From Membranipora membranacea (Eukaryota > Bryozoa > Gymnolaemata > Cheilostomatida > Membraniporidae), in assembly GCA_914767715.1 (NCBI GenBank), contig OU612072.1, positions 17,548,001 to 17,612,000 of the forward strand: DNA of 64,000 nt, written 5' to 3'. The number at the start of each line of letters is the position of its first letter. The first letter of the stretch is position 1. The notes beneath the pieces were generated by a model. The model was given only the letters and a program-made list of their open reading frames with translations, did no database searches and was not told where the DNA came from. A program made the translations under genes and the position numbers. Positions 1 to 13,300 of this stretch are shown here, one piece after another.

Positions 1-1338
1 TAATATTGGTATTTATAAATCTTTTTTAAATGTAGGATTGAATTTTTAAAGGTGTAGAGATGATGATGTGTTGCATCTTCTGTGAGCTTGCCAGAAGGGC
101 AAAAAGTGCAGTTTTGGAATGAAGGCTTTAGTAATGTTATATTTATGCTGTCCATTGCCATGTATATGCTGTTGCAAAGTGAAGTGTGCTGGGTCAGGAA
201 ATTACCATCAAGCATACAATGCGCTCTTATTCAAGGAGGGCTAACTAAGAATATTGTCTGATATAACTGTCTGATGTTTTAACTTGGCATAGGCTACTCT
301 ATTTGTTCTTATTTGTTGTTATCTATATTTGTCCCAGCTCTGAGATCAATATTGTTTAGTGTATAAAGTTGTAGATACATATGGTAATAAAAATCAGGGA
401 ATTTTGTTATTTGAATAAGCTCAGTAGCTCTCCAGCGCTTGATAGGATTCAAACTGCAATAGACAACATCGCTATAGGTCCAATTTTCTAAACTTATTAT
501 GGGATTTAAGTTGTGAATGATTTATTTATGTGCCTTCACTGAAATTGCTCTGGAATCATTAGATATATGAGAACAATGCCTGGATGATTGATCATACATA
601 ATTTTACTCTGTGCCTGCTTTTTCCTAGTATACGAGATTATGTTTGTATCAGGTGGTCAGTAGTTGCAGTCATAACAAATAGTAATTCCAGAATATTGAC
701 AGTATTGAAACTATATACTGTGTATTATATTTAACTATCTTCGATGAAGTTCATTTCAGTTAGCTGATTATATCATAGATGGTAAAATATTTATTACAAG
801 AATATCTATTCTCCTGTCAAACTGGTGCTGCACTTTCTCATATGAAGGTCCAGCCGGTATGAGACAGTGAAGGTTGTGTTGGTGGAGTTTATAGGGTAGA
901 AGATGCTCTAAAGGGAGCTGCTAAAACTGCTATTCTGCTAATTCTGCTAATATTATAGTGTTATAATATTATAGTGTTTAGTTTAGTGCTCAACATGTCT
1001 CTTTCAAATAAATATGGCTCTATTACGTTGTTCTAAGATTATATCACTATACGCTGCCTAGTTCTATTTGTAAGTATAGAGCAGCAATATTGTTATACCA
1101 AGTGGAAACACATTGATTTTACTACAATTGCACTTAGTGTCTATGCTGGTATGCGTTTATTATTAATATAGACATGAATGGAGAGGCTGTGTTTGTTTAG
1201 GCTCAGATTAACTCTGTATATAGCGCACAACTCAGTAGGGCTATAAGAAATAAAATCATTTGTGAGTGTAGTATGGATTATTGCCCAGCTGATGACTAAG
1301 GAAAGTTACGCTATGTGATATGTGGTTGTAAATGATCT
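1..1338. other. Region upstream of the IP3 3-kinase gene
   Basis: AT-rich sequence with stops in all frames. I see no convincing exon, RNA gene or mobile element. It may contain the promoter or an untranslated first exon of the kinase gene that follows, but no promoter motif stands out. Confidence 0.4.
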
Positions 1339-4300
1339 ATGGTTTATAACTTATGTAGATCGGAGATACACACTGGAGGAAGTACAGATGTTATATACAC
1401 AGTAACACATAAGGACAGGAGACAGTCACTTATACGTAGTACTGCTATAGATGTAGCTGATAATCACCTTATCCCCCCTGTGGTGATGTCATCATCTGTC
1501 TGTGGCAGCGGCAGCGCTGATGCTGGCAGACGTAGAGCGAGTATAACTAGACAGAATGCCAGCACAGAGAGTAGTGCTCATGAGACAAGTCCGAGTACGC
1601 ACATTGTACATGAAAAGGCTCCCATTGCAGGTTAATAAAATATGATCATTTACAATCTGCCTCTAAAGCAGTATATTTTACTGTTTACCAAAAGAGCATT
1701 AACCTGTACCAATCATAGGAGACTTTATTATTAGCCATGAGATGTAACATGTCAAATGGAATGTATACCCGTGGCAGATGACTAATGTCAATGATCTGCT
1801 GGCAACACAGTCATCTTATTGTACTCAGAGTAAATCTATTCTACTGCTGGGTTGATGAAACCTCTTGGCAGTGGTACAAATAGCATTGACATTTATACTG
1901 TATTTGGAATTAATGATATAAAATCAAGCTCAAAGGTTTGGGATGTGTTTAATTGGCAGTTTGTATAATTTATTGGGGTCATTAGATCACTGATTTATCT
2001 TTTGGTTGGTGGCTGTAGCTGTATTAGGCCATCAGCAGTAATGTCATGTGTATTGAGTGTGTGAGTGTTATAGTACTACTGATGGCTCAGTTTGTGTACG
2101 GTCAGTAGGTGGTAGGGCGATGACTTGTACACTGTGTGGAGTTAGGATTACATTCTTATTCTCACATGATCACATATATACTCCTGTAGTACCAGTCACC
2201 TCTACTGTCACATCAGCCGCCTCAGTGTCAGAGCAGCAGGAGCAGCAGAAGTGTAGCAGCTGTATACGTGATGAGCAGCTGGCTATAGGTATACACAGTA
2301 CTACTCTAAAACTACCTGCTGCTAACAGACAAAGGTTAGCTTATTACCTATCCTTACACTATCAATCACAGTTTTGACTTTGCTCTACATTACTCCAAGA
2401 ACACTTCTCATTTTGTTATATCTCACTATCTTTATCTGCCGCTTTAGCCTAGAGTTAGTTATGTGGTGTAAAATATTTTCACAAGCATAGATAACTGATG
2501 AGATACCATAGTTGGTTTTGAAGCAGTAGCAAGGCTAGGTCTAACAGTAGATATTCAAACAGCAGACATTTAGTCCGTCACACCATAGCTAGTATCATAT
2601 TGTGTAATCAGTGAGTTTGAAACCAGAGACAAACAATCAATCTGTGATATGATTGACACATTTCTATCTATCTATTTCCTTCTATATCTGACTATATCAC
2701 ACTGTCACCTCTATAAACTCTGTATACTCCTTGGATTAATTGTGTTTGACAGGCCTCTATTTTTAGAAGCTCTGCTGCACTATTCTATTTTAATGTAGGG
2801 AATTTCATTACAGTCTTCATTTCAAATCAATAGAAATTTGTCAAATTGATTATTCACCACAGCTTAGTTTTACGTCATGCATTAGTTGGATATAGGGGCC
2901 TAAGTTATAATTAGTACACTAGTATACGACCCCTCACCTCTGCCCGGCCTCATCACCTACTTTCTGGGAAATGGTACAGCTGTTCAGTTTTTAACATATC
3001 ATTTTGAATATCTGGTATCGTTGATTGTTTATTGAATAGGATGTTACAACTATTTCAATGCTGTTCTTGGTATTTTTATTAGTATTCAAATAAGAATAAT
3101 TAATTTGCACATATAGAACAAAAGTCACTATCTGTCATGTAAAGTAGATCAATACTGGTAAATCTACATCTCATCAAGGGACATGTATGAGACAAATTAG
3201 GTATTGACAGTGTTCACATTGTAAATTATTGTGGAATTTATCACTGTCTTTGTAGACTGGTTGATGATTTTTTGTGTTACTCTTGTTATAAATGTATTCG
3301 ACCCTCGGTTTCTATTTTACAGATGTGATAGTGGTAATGGATCTGATATTATAAACTCTTCTTCGGGTAATGTGAGCCCTGCGTGTAGTGATTACGGTGG
3401 CAGTGCAGCCACAGACAGACTCGACCAAGACAGTACAGTTACCGACCAATCCGCGGGCAGGAAGAAGAGTAAGGATTCCTCTCTGGGATCGTCAGCTCAT
3501 CTTGATGACCCTGGGCTGATCACACCTACGAACTGTACACCTTCAGATCTAATACCTCAGAGCTCAGAGATGTCATATTTACACTCTGACTATACTACTA
3601 CACAACCTGCTAATACTGCAGCGCCGCTCAGTAATATGAGCTATATAAACAATAGAGGAGAGCTCACCACCCCTACTGTACGAGTATGGCCTGCTGCAGA
3701 CTCTTATATAGCTACTGCTGCTGACACGCTCACTTCTCTCTCTCCTCCTCCTCGTCCTCCTTATTCTCCTCATAAACTAACCAAACAGGATAGTAATGAT
3801 AATGAGCTTAGTGATGAAACTATAGATGATCAGCTGATAACGTTACGTCACATTGAGGAACTGAAGAAGAGAGGTTTTATAAACTGGCAGCATAGTTTGG
3901 ATACGGACAGCTGGAATGAGGATAGCTGTGATACACTCAGCGATATAAGTCAGCATAGTCATAACGATACGACTATACAACGTCAACCATCAGGAGATGA
4001 CAGCATACCCATCAGCAGCGTAGTCAGCGGAGTGGTGGGCGGCGTGGTAAGCACTAAGCAGAGTCCACCACTCTCACGTACCAGTACTACAGATAGTGAT
4101 CTATCTTCTCTCATGTACACACGACAGTTAAGTGGTGGTGGTAGTCAGTATGATCCTAGGTCTGTAATCAGGCCTTCAGCTGATTCTCTGTCTAGTCTAG
4201 ATGATTATTTCTCACAGATACACATCACAGACTATGATGATAGTATAGATACCTTCAAACCAAGTCACGCTACTACCAACTACACCCAACAATATCAACA

Positions 4301-7300
4301 TCAGCTACAACAACAACAACAGCAGCAGCAGCCATCCATACAAAATCTAGTCATACCTCATCCTTCATATCATCACACTACCAGGTTAGTACCACTGGGG
4401 TATTGTTGGTACATATTATAATATAGGTGGCAGTCATGAGCAGTGTCTCTCTCATAATTATAAGAGAAGGATTACTACCTGCTTCAAGTATGAGAGAGGA
4501 CAACACTTAACTGCACACCTGCCTTATTCAATGAGATTGATTTGTACATGGATCATTATTTGATATAATCGTAATTTTGGCTGCATATGTAACTGAGTTT
4601 GTGTGAGTGAGGTAGTTAGATGGTGGAGTTAGGCCGTGCTGTAATAATTACTTTTGGTGGTGTGTCTGTGAATATCTTGTCTAATTCTGAAAATTTAGAC
4701 CTCAATGGTCTAGGCTTGAGCATCAGTTGTCAGTTGGTATGCTTTGTCAAGGGAAGGAAATTCCAAATTTGAGGGGAGACTCCACATATTCCCATGGCCT
4801 TTAGGAGTTAACCATTAATTTGAGTAGGTTACTCGCTGCATTTATGATACCAATGACATGGTATATGTGGGCTTTACTACCTTGATAATCTAGCCTGAAT
4901 ATCATGTAGTAGCAAATATTGTTTTTTACCTACATATTTTGCATAGTTATGATTTATTAGCGTAACCAGCCTTGTGTGAAATAGGATGGTATCCATGTAT
5001 TACAGTATAACACACATGATTGTTTGGGTAGAAAGATGCTACTATGGGGAAATGTATTCGACTTGACCCTGCAGTTACACTGCTAAAATGCTGGTACCAG
5101 TAATGTGACTTATATAGCTGCAGGTCTATTGGTGAACTCTCTGCAGTCCCTGTGTGTATGTGTGTATAATCACTAGGGTAAAATCAGTTGGCAAAACGAT
5201 TAGTTGAGACATTTGGCTGTCATGGGCTGTGGCGGATTTGCACATTTAGAATAGTTTTAACTGTAACCTTCGGTCATTGACACCCTAGCTGCAGAAGCTT
5301 TTATCAGTACACAGTAGTATCATCAGGAGTATCAGCGGAAGTATTGGCAGTAGTGACCATAGAGTTAACTCTATGATAGTGACACAGTCTCTCTCTCTCT
5401 CTCTCTCTCTCTTAGTCTCATGTGTATTTACGTGCAGAGTATATATAACATCATGAAGCTCAATTGTTTATGTTGTCTCAGCAGCAGTACTAATAGTGAC
5501 ATCACGTCGTCACAGAAGAGTCCACCACCAAGGTTTGCTCATATAGCCTCAGCATCCAGTCCTTCAAGAGCTGGCAGTGAAGATGGCACTTCTACTACCT
5601 CACCCACACTGTATAAGCGCCGTACTCCGCTACGAGAAAGGCTCAGCGAAAAACAGCTACGAGAATTAAAAGTTAACGTCAGGTGAGTGATATCCTGTAT
5701 ACCTTACATGTACATGGGATAGTACTATATACAGCTGTATGATTAGGTTAGTGTATGTACCCTCCTGTAGACTTAACTGTAGGAGCGGCCGAGGGGAGGA
5801 GATACCACCCTGTGCCCCACCAACTATCAAACGACCTCAATCACATCTATATACTGTATACTCTATGAGTTATCATAATTCTATAGTGGCTAATGTTTAA
5901 TGTAGGTTGATGGAGAGCGAGACTTCCCCGGCCTCAGCACCGATCGGAGAGGGTCAAGTGAACACCTTGTTCCAAGCTCGCTCCAATCTTTCTATAGATT
6001 CAGCTACATCAGAGGGATCGACATTACACACACCCAGTACACCTTATCTACGTGATATCAAAGATCCTTTGGTAAGTCATCATACCCAACGTAGCCCTAC
6101 CTGTGCCTATCTGAGTAGTTGAGTTTGGTGTCTGGGCAGAAGAAAATGTGACAACTGCAATATTACCTGCACCCTCACCCTATTTCTAAGTATTATCTGG
6201 CTTTTCATGTTCCGCTTAGCTTGTAACTATACTCTCTTATCTGCCTGGTGACATTGCATATCCAGCTCCAAAGCTGACTTACAAACATGCGCTCAGTCCC
6301 ACCCCAACTAACTCTCTTCAGGACCAATGATATTGGCTCAATAAAAGTTCTCCCATCCTCTTCTAAGGATCTCATTTTGCAACTATGTACAGTTCGAAAA
6401 AGGGGACTTCCAACATAAAGGGGAAGGACTGTACATTGTACCTCAGCTCATAAATCTGATCGATAGGCCCAATCATACAATGTAATCTGACTACTTGCCA
6501 ATTATCAGTGGTGTTGAAAAGGCTTTATACGCAGCATCAATTCTACGGCAGTAGCGCTGTTATGGATTTCCATTCGCATAGTTAAAAGCTGTGGGAAGAG
6601 GACGTCTTATTACTCTTGATCGCTATTGCTACATCTCGATCTCTGCCTCTCTCACTGCCAGAAGCTGTAGCAGTATGGTGTAACTGTCCTCATGGTTGTT
6701 CGCTAATCTTCTGAGCCCCTAAACAATAAAAAAACTGTTGGACACGCCATCTTTTGTCTGTTGGCAAGCTTGAAATTTGAAAAAAGAATCAATCCCCAAG
6801 GGGGAAACATAGCAACTTTTTAGCAACTCGTTGTTTCAGTTGTGCATGAAAGTCAGGCGAAACTGGACCAAAGGCTTTTTTAACATGCAAGCAATGCATG
6901 CCAAGTGAGTCTGAGAGCTCAATTTCTTCGCATTAACTTTGATGGATGACGCAGTTATAGAATTCTTGACCAAGAGAGGAGGGTTCCAGATAAGTTAGTT
7001 TTCTATTACTAATCGGCCACTTATCACTCATGAGAGAGGCTGATTGCGCTTATTATTAGATCATCTATGTTAGTGTGCTCTGATAGTCTCCTTTTCCCTC
7101 ACTCACTCCGAGGAATTCCCGTCATTACTGGTATTTCCTGTTGGTGATTCCCCTGATTAGTTATTATTAATCATAGAGTAATTTTTCCTCATTCTCACAC
7201 ATGATTAGCATTTCTTACAGGGTATAGAGAATCTTTCAGTATAAGCTCTAATCATCCCGCTTGACATCCTTCACTGGGACTCAACCAGAATTACTTAATT

Positions 7301-10300
7301 TTTTTATTCCTTATAATTTCTATCTATAATAATTTCTTCACGCAGCGAATGACTCGAGCTGCTAACTAACTACATGCTGTAGGAAGCAGCATCGATGTTG
7401 GAGTATAAAAATGTGTTTGCATTCATATTTCACACTCATTTGTTGCCTTTCTTCAAGCGGTTCCCTGCCTTCCAGGATAAAAAAGTGAAATACTATCTTG
7501 TAATGTATCACAACATACCCTAGCCATATGTGTTTGATAGGGCATTAGTGGGCTGTGTGTTGGTAAATCCGTGTTGCATCTTCCCTCCCTCTGCCGTAAT
7601 GACTTGTATTGTGAGTGTGTTAAGACCAGTTGCTAAGGTAAACTTAGACGGCAGGCCCTACACTAGATTTGTAACGTTATTATTATTATATAGTTGAGGC
7701 CTTACAGGGTTTGTATGGCTATATTTGGTAAAACTTACAATAAGAAATCAGGTCACTGTTGATGTAGAACAGTATTTGTTGGTATGTGACCAGTTAAAAT
7801 GTCAGTGATATACCTACAAACAATTTAATTAGCCTTTGGATGGTTTTACAATCCTTATAAATCATTTTCAATGTGTCAGTGGAATTTTGATCAGCATTAA
7901 ATTGTTCTTTTCTATCTCCAATCTGGCCTTACATTGTCAACACAAGTTACTTCAAACAAGGGACCAGAAACGCTTTGAAATAAGGCTCGAGTAAACATCC
8001 TCTGGATAACTCTCCCATCAATTGAGTGATAGCAAAAATATATCATGTCTAATCCTGTGCGCACCAAATATGGCTAACTGATTGAAGAGCTACGGCACAA
8101 GATACAGTACGAGATACTACGGCACGAGCTGCGGCACGAGCTGCGGTACGAGCTGCGGTACAAGCTGTCTCTATGCTCTGTATGTAAAATGAGCTGGTAC
8201 AATTGCTATTTTTAACGAATTAATATCTGGATTTCCTGCCTATTTTGGAAAACTTTCAACACCACAATGGAATATCTCTTTTATCTTTTAATGAATCAGA
8301 CAGAGAAGTTGATGGCACGTTTCACATCGCTCTCATCTCTCTATCGCTCTTTACTCTCTCATATTTACATCATTGTTTGATCTTCCTACGGAATACGTAC
8401 TGGTTATCTGTCACGCTGTCATAAATCATATACCAAGTCTAAGATTACAATACATATGTATGGGAATTCCCTATGTATATAAGAAGGTCACAAGAGATTG
8501 TTATTGTTTCCTCCCCCTATCCACCTACGATATTTACTTTGTTATTCTGATGCCCTGGAATTGATGTATACACTACGCCTATTGCTGTGTATTCCAGTGT
8601 CGTAATATGAGCTAAGCTATCATCTGTAGGCTAACAATAAGCTTATCACATATCTAGTCTGTCTGCTTCATAGATGAGGGTATTTATGATATGTCAGTGT
8701 GTCATGTTATGTTATGGTATGTCGTAACATTAGTATACATCACAGCATCAACATGAATTATTATTTCTTCAACAAACAGCTAAATCATCTCCTTCACAAT
8801 CCTCAACAAGCGTCCTTGAGATATAGCAGTACCGATACCAACTGTGATCTTGTCGTCAGATACTTGCAGACAAAGTTACGGATTATGTGCTAGAGATTCT
8901 AGTTTAACACAGTACGCAATATAATTTATATTATAATGACTAGCGGAAATATGGCGGATTGATATGATACTATAGATATGACCAGGGAGGTACACAAACT
9001 CCTTGATATGACTGTAGTTGATGAGCTGAGTGGTGGATGGCACATAAGCTTGCACCAGCTATAGTACACAGAGGAAATATGTTCTGCCTCATTCAATCAT
9101 CATAACATTACTCTGAACATTGATAATCAAATTATTCCAATAAGTTAAAACTAATCAAAACAACTACAAATATTACTGTGGAAGTATATATAAATGATGG
9201 TCATGTTATTGTATTAGGTGATCAGCCTGTGCTAATGGGATGGCAATGTCCTCTCAGTTCAATACATATTGCAGTCAGTGACCAATAGCTGCACACACAG
9301 TCTTGCAAGCATCCAATCAGACCACCAGAGGAGAAGTTCTATAAACTCTACACCTCAGCAAAATACTGCTAATGATATACAGACTGAAGAGTGTGCAGGA
9401 GAAGTGAGAGAAGCGATCAACCAATCACACATTAGGCAGAGGTAGAGCGCTGTGTCGCTGAGGATATATCCTATATCTGGTTCTCTCTCCACTCACAGTA
9501 TTGGTACAGCTGCAGGTGAATTCAAGCTTGAAGTACAGATGATGTACAGCTTGGTGTAGATGTGGTGTAGATTACAGCTCTGCTACAATTAAAACTCACT
9601 GAGCACCGTTAGGTTTATTAATCATACACTGTATGGATGTTAGAGGGATAGGACTTCCCTATAATATACTGCAGTTCTGTGGAGGCATAACATCCAGGAA
9701 TTTCCAACTTCTCTGTGCTCGTCGTGTATCCTGTAATAGCTTTAATAGTGAAGGCCCCGCCGCAGACCCTGCCGCTGAAGCTATGGGTGATATTATAATC
9801 GGAGGTCTCAGACCCGGCAGTGACTTCTATAGGAAGCTACTGAAGATAGAGAGTACGGAGGTAATACCTCGACATCCTCGTCGTAAATCTGGACGGGTAT
9901 GTACTTTGGTCTGCTCGACAGCAACAGCACTCCCTGCCTGTCACCTTCGTATCAAATATGATCATCGTCTATATAGTACCCTCCTCAAAGTCTTCATTTC
10001 TCTCGAGGTTAATTCGAAACTCTAACGACGTATAGGGAGTATGGTAATTGTGAACATAGACATGAACGCATACAATGAATGTGACTTTGTCTAGAATTAT
10101 TTTTTAATGTGGCAATTTGTTAATCAAGCATATACTCTGTCCACATTGAGACATGTTACATGATGAGCATTTGAGTTTCCCCAGACTAATTGACCTCAAC
10201 ATCACAACCAACATATGAGGAGCTAGACGGCCAGCTCAGCTGTGTTATGCACCTATTATCTTGGCTCTATTCTATGTAGTAGTATCTTATATGATTATAT

Positions 10301-13300
10301 CACTCCTATAACATATCATACATTACTGATTGGCCAGCTGGTGTTTTGTTGGTTCCTAGTGGAGGTGGAGGTTCTCATGGTTAGTAAGAAATGTTATATT
10401 TTTGGTCCAATATACTGATATCACCTACCCCCTTTTATCGCTATGACTCTGCATTGGATAGTTCAGTAGTATTTGAGGTCATAATTGGGGGATATAAATG
10501 GCAGATTTGTGCTTAGTTCTGCCCACAACTTAGTACTCATGTCATCAAAGATCCATTCTAGGGCTCTTATCTGTCAATAAGTCATTGCACCACTGCAGCT
10601 CTATTTTGCACCTGTGACTAGGTTTGGATATTTGATAGTTGATTGTTGCTGATTGTGCCTGCTATGAGCGCTTACGATGGTCAAAGTTGTCTAAAATTAG
10701 CTGTGACTGGGTCAGTAAGCCAGGCTTATTATGTTGAGTGTTTCGGTTGTATTAATATTTCTGATTCTGGTAAGCTCAGCCTTATGTCGTTTCAATGACC
10801 CTGCCCTGTGACTAGCCGCCCTGTGTCTAGCCGCCCTGTGACTAGCTGCCCTGTGACCAGCCGCCCTGTGACCTGCCGCCCTGTAACTAGCCGCCCTGTG
10901 ACCAGCCGTCCTGTGACCAGCCGCCCTGTGACTAGCCGCCCTGTGACTAGCCGCCCTGTGACTAGCCGCCCCGTGACCAGCCTCCCTGTGACCAGCCTCC
11001 CTGTGACCAGTCGCCCTGTGACTAGCCGCCCTGTGACCAGCCGCCCTGTGACTAGCCGCCCTGTGACTAGACGCCCTAAGACATCCTGCACTGTGTCACA
11101 GTCTCACTAGTCTGTGTATGTTTTATGCTAAAGCCTCCCCTTGTCAGCCTCCTGTGTGCGGGTTATAAACATCAGTATGTTCTGCAGTTAGTATCACATA
11201 TCATCTTCATGCAGAGCAGTTACATTGGTACTATTTTAGCTAAGAAGTAAATGCATGTATCACATAACCCTCTATATAATATCACACAAAAGCCTTTTGT
11301 ACTGAGGCAGTTGCAATCATTTGATTAGGCTTTAGGATTGCAGTTCCTGAGTTTAAAATTGAATATTTGATTGTAAATTTGAGCACACGTAAAACTGATG
11401 CAAAGTACGTAAGTAACACCACCAAGACACAATTCATGTTTTGCGGCAGACTACTTCACATCAATAATACATACAACTCAAACTTGACATGTATTATGTA
11501 TATCCCTGAGGAGGTTGAGTGGTGTCCAGATTTATGCATATTTTTGGTGTGGAAGACACCGCCTTTTCACCCAAGTTATCAGGTCTCTATTTGCAAACTG
11601 TTATGACCTGCTTGCAGCTTATGGGCAGGTCTTACTATTTGACTCAAATTCACCAGAGTTTTATAATTGGGTCTAAGAGTAAACAAAGACATTGATTCAC
11701 TCTTCATCACATGACTCAGTAAGCTCTCAGCTTTAGTGTTCCCTGCCCTGTATCCTGTTTAGTCTTTTCACAATAATCTCCCATTAATCACTTGGTATGT
11801 AGGAGGAGGCGTATCCATTCTTCTACATAATCTGTTGGAACATTGATTTAAAGTTGTATAGAGCCATTTAATCATATTTTGTTCATTGCATATGATTTAT
11901 TTGTTGAAACCAAACATTTGCTACCAACATCACGGCTTTTCTGCTTTGCCTGATTGCTATGATAAACCTTTTGTTGTTGTTTTTTTGTAGAAACGATGGC
12001 AGGCCATCAAAGGTATTATGCCATTTTTGGACAGATACAGACAGCAGAAATGGGTACAGCTGGCGGGACATCAAGGTTTGTAGGCTAATATCAGGATATT
12101 ATAATATGTCACCTAGTCACCCAGTCACCCTGTTCTACTATTCATCTATATATAAACTAGAATCTATACTGTGATATTAAATACATGTCAGACGGCACAA
12201 CCGACGGAATACTATAAAATTAGAATACTAAAAATAGAATAACCATCAAACTCTGTGAGTTTCTGTCCCTGTAAGTTTACTGCAATATTCATGATGTGTT
12301 AGATCAAGTTGGATGCAGTTTGACTTTATTGGGAGTTGCTCTCAATGACAGGGACTCCAGCTTGAAATGCCATATTCCAAAACACCAAAGATGAGGGCAT
12401 TTCTATATCACCCAGTCTGGTATTATGACGCTGTTTTATTTGAAATCAGAGGAACACCATAATCCTGTGGCAGAATAATTAAATACTTGCTTGAGGCAGC
12501 TCAGCTATAAAAGTGTTAAAATCATGTCCTCTGTGTGGTAGTGGTATTATTGATGTTATGATGTTTCACATTCGCATATTATAATTAATATTACATTGTA
12601 ATTACAGGAAGTTTTGAACAGAGCCAAGAAGAGTCACTGGTATTGAAGAAGTACTGTGAACTAGAGCACAAAGCTTTCACCAAATTACAGCGCGATCCTC
12701 TCTCTACTTTTATACCAAAATATCACAAGACCATAGAGAAGGAGGGCCTCAGTATCCTTATATACTTTTACTAATACGTTGTGGCTGTATGGAGAAGCTG
12801 ATAAGGTCCTAACTCTTTGCTTTGCTCACCGTCAAACGCATGTTGTTAGTCTGAAATTTTGCCCACATTGTATTTGACTCTACGCTTACTGATTAGATCC
12901 GGGCGTATGGGCTGCCTGCTATGGAGTGCGGGGAGGATGGGCCGCCCTCTGGTGGGATCAGGGACTATTGGCGTTGTGAGGTATTTTTGCCAATCCTGAG
13001 AGTTGTTTGCTCCTTGACCTAGTGTTATTCAGAATACTGCGAGCTGGAGAATTTACTACACAACTTTCAATCTCCGTGTGTGATGGACTGTAAGATTGGT
13101 ATCAGAACCTACCTGGAAGATGAATTAACTAAAGCTGAAAAAAATCCAACTCCTAGAAAGGTAAATTCATCACCTTGTCTACATATCATGTTCACATGAA
13201 ATCATCTCCCTAGTGAGTGTGATGTCCTTCTCATAGAACCCTTTTGTGATTTGAGTCTCACAACATCCAAAGGTTCGGTTCTGTTATATGATGGGGAAAA

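Larger units (their letters stand above)
6072..9674 (+). other. IP3 3-kinase intron
   Basis: A 3.6 kb intron. It holds a short 12-base tandem repeat (8098-8165) and several chance open frames (for example 8373-8564 and 8699-8893) without splice or similarity support. Two CCAAT-type motifs near 9284 and 9419 lie upstream of the 9633 ATG. Nothing else is recognised. Confidence 0.45.

Noticed and set aside
10792-11110. Long open frames on both strands with VTSRP/VTGRL repeats
   Set aside because: Translation of a 15-base minisatellite; openness follows from a unit length divisible by three.
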